Assembly: GCF_037975245.1 (NCBI RefSeq)
Contig: NC_092569.1
Span: forward strand, 36,764,168-36,828,167
DNA from: Apostichopus japonicus
Taxonomy: Eukaryota > Echinodermata > Holothuroidea > Aspidochirotida > Stichopodidae
Length of the DNA: 64,000 bases
Direction of reading: 5' to 3'
Shown in pieces: positions 22,485 through 34,289 of the stretch. The first letter of the stretch is position 1. Each line of letters starts with the position of its first letter. A program made the position numbers and the translations under genes. The notes below the pieces were generated by a model. It had not been told where the DNA came from. It did not search any database and worked only from the letters and a program-made list of their open reading frames with translations.

Positions 22485-22580
22485 GAGTAGGTTGGCGTCT
22501 ATCTTGGCGCAGAGTGCTCTATGTCCATTGGACAGAGCGGAATATATGTTGATACTAGATGAGACTAGTGGAACACTAGT

Positions 22581-22626
22581 AGTTGTAACTCGGAGTTTCA
22601 CGCTTTGTAGCGATCTTCAGACAACT
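22581..22626 (-). ncRNA. Hammerhead-like motif, minus-strand arm
   Basis: Exact reverse complement of the motif at 22648-22693. The same helix I, CTGAAGA core, helix II, GAA and three-pair helix III are therefore present on the minus strand. Both copies point toward the palindrome's outer ends. Confidence 0.5.
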
Positions 22627-22647
22627 CCTGAGACTTAATACAGTCAG

Positions 22648-22693
22648 AGTTGTCTGAAGATCGCTACAAAGCGTGAAACTCCGAGTTACAACT
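22648..22693 (+). ncRNA. Hammerhead-ribozyme-like motif, plus-strand arm
   Basis: Helix I: AGTTGT (22648-22653) with ACAACT (22688-22693), six pairs. Core CTGAAGA (22654-22660) fits CUGANGA. Helix II: CGCT/AGCG around ACAA, closed next to the core by a U-U apposition where a G-C pair is preferred. GAA (22675-22677) follows. Helix III is ACT/AGT around CCG (three pairs, with A15.1-U16.1), then U at position 17. This is a type I fold with a short helix III. The U-U apposition is the one weak point. Confidence 0.55.
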
Positions 22694-22722
22694 ACTAGTG
22701 TTCCACTAGTCTCATCTAGTAT

Positions 22723-23271
<549 letters not shown>

Positions 23272-23279
23272 CTGGAAAA

Positions 23280-23946
23280 CAACGAGGTAAATGAATCTGG
23301 AGGATTCATGTCAATTGGGTGCGCGCGTACCATGTATGGAGGGTCATGTGATGTGTTCCAGGGTGGTACTATACTGATATTTCTCTGTAGCAGTTCGAGA
23401 ACAGTGTTAGTGACTTCGTGAAAGATTGGTCGGTTCGGACATGGGAAATAACGGCATAAGAAGGTACTGGTACTTCAGGCCTACGAAATAGTGCTAATAT
23501 GCTAACGTTCAACCTTATTCTCTTGAATGAAGGCAGGCTTTCTACATAATCTTACTTATTAATACAGCTCTAGGGGCAAGCTTTGTCTCATATGGCCTAA
23601 CGTTATTACTACACGCTATAAGTGAGTGTAGAAATGGGAAATGTGGGGAAATGTTTAGTTCAGTGCAACCACGGAATTCTCCATGGAACAGAGCCTAATG
23701 CTGCTCGACGGGAATATAGCTATCACGTTAGGCTACAGGCACGGTCATTGCTAGGTAACGGGTGTCGTCTGCTGCTCTAAGCACGCAAACACATTTACGT
23801 ACTAGTTGGGTGAAATCATCATGCGTAATAGGGAGAGTAGTATATTAGTACCACCCTGGAACACATCACATGACCCTCCATACATGGTACGCGCGTACGC
23901 TCGTATTTACTGTGTGATAGTTTCTCCAGATTCATTTACCTCGTTG
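23280..23946. mobile_element. hAT-like MITE (667 bp)
   Basis: The ends are inverted copies: CAACGAGGTAAATGAATCTG plus GAG (23 bp, perfect). The element is flanked by an exact 8-bp target duplication CTGGAAAA (23272-23279 and 23947-23954), which points to the hAT superfamily. A second, subterminal inverted pair of exactly 50 bp lies at 23322-23371 and 23846-23895. The core between them has no reading frame of note, so transposition would need a transposase from elsewhere. Confidence 0.88.
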
Positions 23947-23954
23947 CTGGAAAA

Positions 23955-26455
23955 CTAATATCCGTAATATCCTCACATTAATCTGTGTAATAATCAAAAG
24001 TAAGTAGAAAGAAAAAGAACAAAGTACTTGATCCAAGAAAATAACATGGTAGGATAAACCTGTACCATGTAGTGTCCTTGTTCCAAGTTAAACATACTTT
24101 TTCGTAACATGATTGTAACCCGTACAATAGACCGGTCTTGTCCTAGGCCTAGGCCTAGTTCCACAAAACAATTCCGCAAGTTATCTTAGCATATAGTACT
24201 TAGTAGGGTAAAACTAGGCAGTTAGGCCTACAGTGTAGTCGATGAACCTGTTATGCCGCAGGACCTATCATGATGTACTTTTGGAAATTGTATTATTTAA
24301 CATCGCAACGGAAAGTGAGCAAAATGTTTATAGAATATTTAGCGTCCCCCAGTCCCAGTGTGTTTTCCACAAAAGTGAAGACACACGAAGATACATTTGC
24401 AAAGCTACACATGTACAATATAGGCCCACAGTAAGCCTAGGCTATGTCCAAATCACTATCGAGTAAGTTAGTTTGTGATAGCTTACTTACAACTGCTAGT
24501 CTGATTGTATGTTTGTGTTCGGACTGAAATAAATATCCCCATAACTTTTTTAATTTTTTTTTTTTATAAAAGCTAGAGTGAACAATAGCCCATGAAGATT
24601 GACATAAGTTAAGAGCTAATATAGGCTGTGAGGCACTATAGAGAAATTCACATGGGCCAATCAGTGGTTCAAAGCAGCTTAGGAACTACTGACGGGTGGG
24701 GGGTTGCTGGCCCCCTCACCCCAGAAGCCCACCTAAGCGGTGCGGTGGAGGTTTGCACTATACATGACCTATAGCGGAAAGCATCTGGAGATTCAGAACA
24801 GTTCAGGCATCCAGAATTCCAGATGGCAGATGAACACCTCTTGGTCAAGGATTGGGTGAACAGTGCCTATAAAATACACCACCCACTCCCCATCTCACTT
24901 AAAGTCATATTGATCTTTTTAGAACTTTCTTATTATACTTATTATATTTGTATTAACACAAAGGATAATAATTAAACTGAATTCAAGATCATCCAAGTGA
25001 ATTCCGGAAGCATTCTATTCTTATATAGTAGGTCCCGGTATGGTGCCATTTATCATGAAGATACTGTCATGAATATTACCCTGAGTCAGTGGTTGGATAT
25101 GTTGGAGAATGTGTTCTGAGATCACAGGAGCTCTCAGTGCATGCTACCTGTAGGGTCAATGTCCACACAGTATTTATAAAAGAAAGGGCAAGAAGATTGC
25201 AGGGTAGGCTGATAGACAACTATATACAGTACATGATAGTCAATGGATGGTGACCTTTGTATATATCTGGTCAACGAACATAGATTGCTAATGATGTAGC
25301 ATACAGCAGATTGAGAATGCTCAGACAACATTTTCAATACTTGTTTAGAAACTTTAAAAATGTTCATTAATCACTATTTTAAATCTCTAACCACCAAAGC
25401 ACTAATAAGTCTAATAGACAGAATGGGGCATTTCTGAGGTCAAAGTTTATGCTGAAATTCCTGCCCAAATTTTCAGGCTTGGGTTAGCCGAATGTTGACA
25501 TAGCCTTGGCCCTGTGTTACATGTTTTTGTCATTCATGCATTAACAATAAGCATTTTTTCACAAATGCTTCAATAGTGTTACAGCTCTACTTAATGAATG
25601 GATATTAATTTAAACCCATCTGGGATGCCAATAGCTTTTGTTTGTACTTTTCTTTACAAAGAAGTATGGAAGAAGTTGAGTTACAATTTTTGTTTTTAGT
25701 GAAATCTAAGTTTGACCCCTGAAGTGAAAATACAAAATTGTTTATTCCTTGTTCTTTCATACATCTGAGATCTTGGTTGAACTCAACAAAACTAATGGGT
25801 CAGTGTATGATTGGATACCAGTAATGTACTAGAATCTATTCTGAATCATATGATGGTATATTGAATGCACTGGCACTAATGTTATTCAATCCAAACCCAA
25901 AAGGATATCTTACAAAATGAAATAACATATGCTACAGGTGGGCTCAAAGGCATTGAAGGCCATCTGAAAAAGTTAATTTTGTGTTGCTTGCAAGTGACGT
26001 TTTGTTCGTGTCGCTACAAAATGCAGACAGTAATGAAAGATGATACCTTGTTATCTTTAGCTGGATCTGAGATTTCCATCGCTGTATCGTTTATACACCG
26101 TGCTGTGGGTATTGACCGCAGCTGTATGTACTGACTGTACAATAGTGTCTAATTACCGACAGTAGCAAGCTGTGTGTGTATTTTCTGGGATTGATGGTGG
26201 TGTCTACAGTAACACTTCTGTTACACCTCATTCAAAACTAGGTCAGATTACCGGCATTAGACATTTCTTTTTCCGCGAGTCTTCACACCCTTTAATCTAA
26301 TGCTTGCTTCACATTGTGATAGATTTTGGATGTTGGGAATTAAAAAGCTGCATACAACTTACAATAATTCTGTATTTTAAGTTGTTGATGACATGAAAAC
26401 TTTGCTAATTGATGAGGGAAGTGCATACTGTATATTAAACTAGAACCTAAGTTTT
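23955..26455. other. No gene seen
   Basis: AT-rich, with only short frames. It may contain 5' exons of the acetyltransferase-like gene that continues at 27690, but none could be recognised. A short CCTAGGCCTAGGCCTAG repeat lies near 24142-24160. Confidence 0.45.
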
Positions 26456-26459
26456 GCTA

Positions 26460-27335
26460 CTGTAACAACGATTCATGAATCGTCAGAGAGGTACACTACT
26501 GTTTCTCTGTTACAGTACTGTACTGTAGCTACAGTACCAGAGATTCATTAATCGTCAGAGAGGTATTACTGTTTCTCTGTTACAGTACTGTAGCTACAGT
26601 ACCAGAGATTCATTAATCGTCTGAGAGGTACTACTGTTTCTCTGTTACAGTACTGTAGCTACAGTACCAGCGATTCATTAATCGTCAGAGAGGTACTACT
26701 GTTTCTCTGTTACAGTACTGTAGCTACAGTACCAGCGATTCATTAATCGTCAGAGAGGTAGTATCTCTGTAACAGTACCCGCTACAGTAAGAATGATTAA
26801 TTAATCGTCAGAGAGGTACTACTGTTTCTCTGTTACAGTACTGTAGCTACAGTACCAGCGATTCATTAATCGTCAGAGAGGTAGTATCTCTGTAACAGTA
26901 CCCGCTACAGTAAGAATGATTAATTAATCGTCAGAGAGGTACTACTGTTTCTCTGTTACAGTACTGTAGCTACAGTACCAGCGATTCATTAATCGTCTGA
27001 GAGGTAATATCTCTGTAACAGTACCCGCTACAGTAAGAATGATTAATTAATCGTCAGAGAGGTACTACTGTCTCTCTGTTACAGTACTGTAGCTACAGTA
27101 ACAGCGATTCATAAATCGTCTGAGAGGTAATATCTCTGTAACAGTACCCGCTACAGTAAGAATGATTAATTAATCGTCAGAGAGATACTACTGTTTCTCT
27201 GTTACAGTACTGTAGCTACAGTACCAGCGATTCATTAATCGTCTGAGAGGTACAGTACTATCTTCGTTACAGTACTGTAGCTACTGTAAGAATGATTCAT
27301 TAATCATCTGAGAGATACTATCTCTGTAACAGTAT
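26460..27335. repeat. Minisatellite with alternating 65/58-bp units and palindromes
   Basis: About 14 copies built around ATCGTCAGAGAGGTACTACT, GTTTCTCTGTTACAGTACTG and TAGCTACAGTACCAGCGATT. The first half is mostly 65-bp units. From about 26737 a 58-bp variant (TATCTCTGTAACAGTACCCG ... GATTAATTAATCGTC) alternates with the 65-bp form, a two-unit higher-order repeat. Each 65-bp unit contains the perfect 18-bp palindrome GTACTGTAGCTACAGTAC and a CGATT-CATT-AATCG hairpin. Confidence 0.9.
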
Positions 27336-27689
27336 TGTGAATGATTTTGTGAATGATTTTCTCTGAGTCAGCACGATTAACAAAAACCTAACTCAATTTT
27401 AATGTTGTTTAATTGTTACATCATTGCACATTGGCAGTAAAATTTCATATTTCAACTGCTGAGTATGTGCAGTAATATTAGCATAGCATTACACATAACA
27501 CAAGTGACAAATCTTTATTCCTAACATTACAAGTGAAAGGAGCAATTGATAATGTCCACAAATACAGGATCATCACTGGGAAAGTTCAAATTGTATTTAT
27601 TCCTGATAATTATTATAATTTTTTGTGAGATGAAAAGGTCTTATATCCTTATTATCTCTTCTCCTTATTTGCATTTTTTTTTCTCCTAG

Positions 27690-28388
27690 TGCATTTACCT
27701 TGTGGAACCTTTAAAAAACTTCTGGAGAAATCGTCCACATTTACAAGCAAATGCAGCTATAGGGCCTGGCTTAAGGTGTTAGGTTCCTGTGGCTATAGTC
27801 ACAATGCTACAACTGATTTGCCTTTCAAACTGAGAAAAGTTCATTCGAAAGAAGCAGCAGTGATTGGTTCATCACATTGGGAGGATGATCTGCGTCTCAA
27901 AGCAGCCGATTATAAATTATTCTACAACCTGGACCCTTCTGGATATTTTGTAGCGACCACTGATAAAGGGGAGGTAGCAGGAGTGATAGGTGCACCAAGA
28001 CTAACCCACACAGATGGTACAATAGGATTTCAACATGTGCATGAAGACCTGAAAGATAAAGGCCTAGAGGAAACATTATGGACTGCTGCCCTAAAAAACC
28101 TAGAAAATCGTAAAATAAGCATAGAAGTTTCGTCCGAAGAAGTTGAATTTTGTCAGCAACTTGGTTTTCATGAAGCTTGGAGGAATGGTTTATTTAAGGG
28201 TACTGGAGCTAAACTTCTACCGCATGTTTCAGAACTGACAAACTCGCCAGTGCTCAAGCAAATAAAGGACATACCATTCAGTAAAGTAGTTTACTTTGAT
28301 GAGACAATTGTTGGATTTGAGAGGGTCAACTTTCTATATAAATGGACGAATGTATCATATCCAGCAGCGGCATTAACAACATATGCAG
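27690..28388 (+). CDS. GNAT acetyltransferase-like protein, internal exon
   Basis: A coding exon between a strong acceptor (T-rich tract, CTCCTAG ending 27689) and a donor GCAG|GTATGA at 28388/28389. It enters with two bases of a split codon and leaves with one. About 232 residues: an N-terminal tail, then a GNAT-like fold (LRKVHSKEAAVI; GVIGAPR as the strand before the CoA loop; IGFQHV; FCQQLGFHE as the usual C-terminal strand-turn), and the start of a second domain (RVNFLYKW, YPAAALTTYAG). The pairing of a GNAT with a YitH/HolE-type second GNAT domain occurs in invertebrate and bacterial proteins once called DUF1248. Substrate is unknown. The start codon must lie in an upstream exon that was not found. 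Confidence 0.75.
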
Positions 28389-29790
28389 GTATGAAAATAG
28401 TTTCACTTCATATGGACTGAAATAATTGTGAAGATGAGAATCCATAATGGTATGAAAATAGTTTCACTTCATATGGACTGAAATAATTGTGAAGGTGAGA
28501 GTCCATAATGGTATGAAAATAGTTTCACTTCATATGGACTGAAATAATTGTGAAGATGAGGGTCCATTATGGTATACCAATAGTTTCACTTCATATGGAC
28601 TGAAATAATTGTGAAGGTGAGAGTCCATAATGGTATGATAATAGTTTCACTTCATATGGACTGAAATAATTGTGAAGGTGAGGGTCCATGATGGTACGAT
28701 AATAGTTTCACTTCATATGGACTGAAATAATTGTGAAGATGGGAATCCATAATGGTATGAAAATAGTTTCACTTCATATGGACTGAAATAATTGTGAAGG
28801 TGAGAGTCCATAATGGTATGAAAATAGTTTCACTTCATATGGACTGAAATAATTGTGAAGGTGAGAGTCCATTATGGTATACCAATAGTTTCACTTCATA
28901 TGGACTGAAATAATTGTGAAGGTGAGAGTCCATAATGGTATGATAATAGTTTCACTTCATATGGACTGAAATAATTGTGAAGGTGAGGGTCCATGATGGT
29001 ACGATAATAGTTTCACTTCATATGGACTGAAATAATTGTGAAGATGGGAATCCATAATGGTATGAAAATAGTTTCACTTCATATGGACTGAAATAATTGT
29101 GAAGGTGAGAGTCCATAATGGTATGAAAATAGTTTCACTTCATATGGACTGAAATAATTGTGAAGGTGAGAGTCCATTATGGTATACCAATAGTTTCACT
29201 TCATATGGACTGAAATAATTGTGAAGGTGAGAGTCCATAATGGTATGATAATAGTTTCACTTCATATGGACTGAAATAATTGTGAAGGTGAGGGTCCATG
29301 ATGGTACGATAATAGTTTCACTTCATATGGACTGAAATAATTGTGAAGATGAGGGTCCATGATGGTACGATAATAGTTTCACTTCATATGGACTGAAATA
29401 ATTGTGAAGGTGAGAGTCCATAATGGTATGACAATAGTTTCACTTCATATGGACTGAAATAATTGTGAAGGTGAGAGTCCATAATGGTATGACAATAGTT
29501 TCACTTCATATGGACTGAAATAATTGTGAAGGTGAGGGTCCATGATGGTACGATAATAGTTTCACTTCATATGGACTGAAATAATTGTGAAGGTGAGGGT
29601 CCATGATGGTACGATAATAGTTTCACTTCATATGGACTGAAATAATTGTGAAGATGAGGGTCCATGATGGTACGATAATAGTTTCACTTCATATGGACTG
29701 AAATAATTGTGAAGATGAGGGTCCATGATGGTACGATAATAGTTTCACTTCATATGGACTGAAATAATTGTGAAGGTGAGGGTCCATAAT
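28388..29790 (+). repeat. 61-bp intronic minisatellite starting at the splice donor (23 copies)
   Basis: Unit: GGTATGAAAATAGTTTCACT, TCATATGGACTGAAATAATT, GTGAAGGTGAGAGTCCATAAT. The first copy begins at the exon/intron junction itself (GCAG|GTATGAAAATAG), so the donor sequence is part of the repeat. Variants at the start (TATGAAAA, TATACCAA, TATGATAA, TACGATAA, TATGACAA) are ordered in a five-unit higher-order repeat (about 305 bp) seen at units 2-6, 7-11 and 12-16. Most units also carry AAG|GTGAG, a second donor-like word. Confidence 0.93.
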
Positions 29791-30156
29791 AAAGTATTAA
29801 AGGAAAGATTTGACATACAAACCCTATGTAATAATTGCTTCAGTTGATACCAGTGTCAGCAAAACTAAAAGAGAGACAGGGTATGTTTCTTCTTTATGAA
29901 AGCATGATTGAATGTATTTTACGATAATGGAGGGATAAGTGGACCATGATGACATTCTGTTGTAATGTACTAGCAAAAGAAAATACCAACTGCAGTCTAG
30001 TTAGATAGACATTAATATATTCCAAGTTGCATTTGTGACTGATTCTTCTAACTGATGTCATATTACTTCACATGTCACTTTTAAGTAGGTTGCATAATGA
30101 TCTTTAATGTCCATTGCTATTGTTAATTTATTTTTTTGTGTTCTTTTGTGTTATAG

Positions 30157-30461
30157 ATGATGAAGTGGTCGGCTATGGCGTCTTGCGGGAGCTTCACCTT
30201 CCAAATACCTACTTTGTTGGTCCACTCTACGCCAATAATGTAGCCATGGCACAGGTCATGTTGGTGGCCCTCATCAGCAACATCCCAGACAAAACTTACT
30301 TCATCCGGTCACCTCTTAATAACCTCTCATTTATGAAATTATTGACTGATCAACTTTACATGGAGCAGATTGGAGAGACTGTTAAAATGTATAATCAAGA
30401 AGAACACAACTTTCCTGTACACAAAGCTTTGGGTTTAATATCTCCTGATATAGGATCTTGA
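30157..30461 (+). CDS. GNAT acetyltransferase-like protein, last exon
   Basis: Acceptor TTGTGTTATAG ending 30156. The split codon completes to D, giving DDEVVGYGVLRE; the stop is TGA at 30459-30461. The 101 residues complete the second (YitH/HolE-like, Acetyltransf_18-type) domain: VVGYGVLR, then VGPLYANNVAMAQVML (the conserved G-P-L-Y-A segment), IRSPLNN and a C-terminal helix. Phase matches the 28388 donor exactly (one base plus two). Together the two exons give about 334 residues of protein. Confidence 0.78.
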
Positions 30462-30585
30462 TAATAGATGGCACACCATAACCTAATAAGGTTTTAGACA
30501 TGCATGGTTCCATATCTCCTGATATAGAATCTTGGTAATAGATGGCAGACCATAACCTAATAAGGTTTTAGACATACATGCTTGT
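30438..30585 (+). repeat. 74-bp tandem duplication across the stop codon
   Basis: 30438-30511 and 30512-30585 are near-identical (ATATCTCCTGATATAGGATC ...). The first copy encodes the last residues and stop of the acetyltransferase-like protein; the second is 3' UTR. Confidence 0.9.
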
Positions 30586-30612
30586 GCTGTAGAGCCAGTA
30601 TGAAACCTTTTT

Positions 30613-30642
30613 GGTTCCTTGCTTTTTGCAAAGCAAGGAACC
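30613..30642. repeat. Hairpin at the edge of a tandem array
   Basis: GGTTCCTTGCTTT and AAAGCAAGGAACC pair perfectly around TTGC. AAGCAAGGAACCA occurs again at the far edge of the array (about 33255-33267), so these may be the ends of one large repeat element. A TG microsatellite follows at 30661-30701. Confidence 0.75.
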
Positions 30643-30799
30643 TATGCGTTCAACTTGGCGTGTGTGTGTGTGTGTGTATGTGTGTGTGTGTGTGTGTGTA
30701 TGTGACGCTTGGCTTGTGTACACGATATCTCAATAAGGAAATGATGTATCATGATCAAACTTGTTGGGTGGATAGCCCATAGTGAGAGGAAGATCCCTA

Positions 30800-33120
30800 T
30801 TGTTTTCGGTGCCCGCAAAGGTCACCAAAGGTCAGTTAGATGCCAAAAACCAATATATTAAAAACAGCAATAACTCCCATTGACAGGGTCCGACATGATT
30901 GATATTTTGGGAGTAGTTGTGAATGGGGTAAGGGATCGTTTCCAAACATAACGGTAATGTGATCGAAGGTCAACAAAGGTCAATTAATGATAAAAAACTA
31001 GTATTTTTGCGATAACTTGAGAACGAAATGTCCGTTAGGGTTGGGAGTTGCTTCAATGTTATCCAATTGTCGACCCGCATCTGGGTGACCCTTGACCTGA
31101 ATTTGACCTCTGGTGACCTTTACGTGTTTTTGGGGATTTTTACAGTTTTGATGCTATTTTCAGATGTCAAAGGTACCTTCTGATCATAAATGTCAATAGG
31201 TTGACCCTGTGTGACCTTTATGTGCGAAGTTATATGAGGTCAAAGTTTTTCGGTCGGAGTTAGGATGGTTGTACAGACTTGTCGTTTTGTTTTTTGGAAT
31301 CAGGAGATTAAACTACATCTGAAATCAAGGTCAAAAGGTCAAAGGTCACATTAGAAAAAATGTGCTTATTTTGGGAGGAAACGAGCAAAAAAGAAAATGT
31401 TTGGTTTTGATGCTAGATTTGGATATCAAAGGTACCCTCCGATCAAAAATGTCAATTGGTTGACACTCGTGTGACCTTCGTGTGCGAAGTTATATGAGGT
31501 CAAAGTAAATTTTCAGACATTTATCGCAACAACTCCCAGTTCCAAGGTGTGACACGGTTGATATTTTTGGACAAGTTGCAAATGGTATAGGGGAATATTT
31601 TCAAACTTAACGGTCATGTGATCCGAGGTCACCAAAGGTCAATTAATGTTAAAAAACTAGTATTTTGGGGGTAGAAAATGGGCAAAGAAAAAAAAGTTTG
31701 AATTTGTATAGTTTGATGCTCTATTTAGGTCTCATCAATCAATAATGTCAATATGTTGACCCAAGGTGACCTTTGTATGTTAAGTTATATGAGGTCAAAG
31801 TTAATTTTCAGACATTTAGTGTAATAACTCCCAGTGCCAAGGTGATACACAGTTGATATTTTGAGACAAGTTGCAAATGGTATAGGGGAATATTTTCAAA
31901 CATAACGGTCATGTGATCCGAGGTCACCAAAGGTCAATTAATGATAAAAAACTAGTATTTTTGCGATAACTTGAGAACAAATTGTCCTTTAGGGTTGGGA
32001 GTTGCTTCAATGTAATCCAATTATCGACCCGCATCTGGGTGACCCTTGACCTCAATTTGACCTCTGGTGACCTTTTCGTGTTTTGGGGATTTTTACAGTT
32101 TCGATGCTATTTTCAGATGTTAAAGGTACCTTCTGATCATAAATGTCAATGGGTTGACCCCCGTGTGACCTTCGTGTGCGAAGTTATATGAGGTCAAAGT
32201 TAATTTTCAGACATTTAATGCAATAACTCCCAGTTCCAAGGTGTGACAAGGTTGATATTTTTGGAGTAGTTGCAAATGGTATAGGGGAATATTTTCAAAC
32301 TTAACGGTCATGTGATACAAGGTCACCAAAGGTCAATTAATGATAAAAACTATTATTTTTGCGATAACTTGAGAACAAATTGTCCTTTAGGGTTGGGAGT
32401 TGCTTCAATATAATCCAATTGTCGACCCGCATCTGGGTGACACTTGACCTGAATTTGACCTCTGGTGACCTTTTCGTGTTTTGTGGATTTTTACAGTTTC
32501 GATGATATTTTCAGATGTCAAAGGTACCTTCTGATCATAAATGTCAATGGGTTGACCCCTGTGTGACCTTCATGTGCGAAGTTATATGAGGTCAAAGTTA
32601 ATTTTCACACATTTAGTGCAAAAACTCCCAGTTCCAAGGTGTGACAAGGTTGATATTTTTGGAGTAGTTGCAAGTGGTATAGGGGAATATTTTCAAACTT
32701 AACGGTCATGTGATACAAGGTCACCAAAGATCAGCTAATGTTAAAAAAGTAGTATTTTGGGGGGAGAAAATGGGCAAAGAAAAAATGTTTGAATTTTTAC
32801 AGTCATGCTCTATTTAGGTCTCACCGATCAAAAATGTCAATTGGTTGACCTCCGGGTGACCTTTTGTGTGTGAAGTTATGTATACAAGTTCAAAGTTAAT
32901 TTTTAGACATTTAATGCAATTAAATCTCAATGCCAAGGTGTGACATGGTTGATATTTTGGGACAAGTTGTGAACGGAGTGGTGGAACATTTTGAAACTTA
33001 AAGGTCATGTCATCTGAGGTCACCAATGTTATCATATCTGTTGACACGCTTGTAGGTCTCATATATTTCTTACATTTTCGATGCCATATTTAGATCTCAA
33101 AAGTGCCTTTTGATCAAAAA
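30800..33120. repeat. Tandem array, ~260-400-bp units rich in AGGTCA direct repeats
   Basis: The phrase TATATGAGGTCAAAGT recurs at about 31231, 31491, 31786, 32185 and 32584, so units of about 400 bp alternate with internally deleted ones. Each full unit contains AGGTCACCAAAGGTCA (two AGGTCA half-sites spaced by four bases; e.g. 30819-30834, 30967-30982, 31921-31936, 32320-32335). A TGACCC-T-TGACCT / TGACCT-CTGG-TGACCT block also recurs (31086-31119 and its repeats). No coding capacity. The flanking GCAAGGAACC words suggest a single transposable or satellite-like element spanning 30613-33267. Confidence 0.85.
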
Positions 33121-33289
33121 TCCAATCACATATTGTGATCACAAAAGTGTTGGCTATAGTGTTGGTTACTTTATGGGAACATGTAGGACCACAATTACTA
33201 GGACTATTTGAGCCTAATCTTGCTTGATAATATTATGTGTATTGTCATATACCCCAAGCAAGGAACCACAGTGCCCTTGGGCTCTTGTT

Positions 33290-34285
33290 GTCAACTAACA
33301 GTGCAATCCATTAGCTTCAGTAGTCATGTTTCAATTCAAATAATGCAGCAAATTAATTTTGTTTGTTGTTGCTTGGATTAATATTATATGAAAACTTACC
33401 TGGGCAATGAACTTGTCAGAATATTATAAAGTGGAGTTCTTGAAAGTTTGCTTGTTAGTATCATGTGAAGAAATGTTTTTGAATAATTGTCAACTGCAGA
33501 TGTACTTGAAAGAATCCTTGGTAAGTTTAATATTAAACTTGCATGTAATCAACAACCATATTTAGAAACTTGCTGAAATTAAAGGCTCAAATTTGCAGCA
33601 ACTCTTGCTGATGTTATCCAGTTGATAATTGTACAGATGTTGAAAATCAGAAAATCTGCTGGGAGATATAAACAATCTTGAAGTAGGGTACGTTTTGGAT
33701 GTATTAAGCACTAAATTTGTCTACAAGTGCTAAAAAGCAAAAAAAGGAGATGTTATCTTTGTATAAACCTCAAACAGAATGATAATAAAATAAAATATAA
33801 ACCACAGAATCTAGATACTTCATTCAATTTTTATTTGATTCTTCCTTATATATGAATATGCATTGTTTTAATATTAATATGCATTGTTTAATATTAATAT
33901 GCATTGTTTTAATACTGCACTATACTGTAGGCAAACCTACAAACAAATGTGTACTGACATTTATTGCTTGCCAGTTGATAAATATAACACCAAACCACTC
34001 CTAGAGAGCTAGAATGATTTAACTCAGCCAAGATTTCATAGATAGATTTTATAGTTATTCAAATAAGACACATCTCTTGACATATCAAATAGAATCACAT
34101 CATACACCAAATACCAGAATGAGGAAAGTTACTAAAGAAACATCTATTTCCAACATTTTGTAGAAGTCACTTCTCCCAGATTCATTTGATATTAGACATA
34201 TAAATTGAATTACTACCATCCATTTACCAAATATCAGTTTGAGGTGCTTTACGGAGGACAGATACCAGTGTTCAGATGGAAGAGC
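33290..34285. other. No gene seen
   Basis: AT-rich. Three short copies of AATATTAATATGCATTGTTT lie at 33849-33910. Otherwise nothing supported. Confidence 0.5.
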
Positions 34286-34289
34286 TGAT

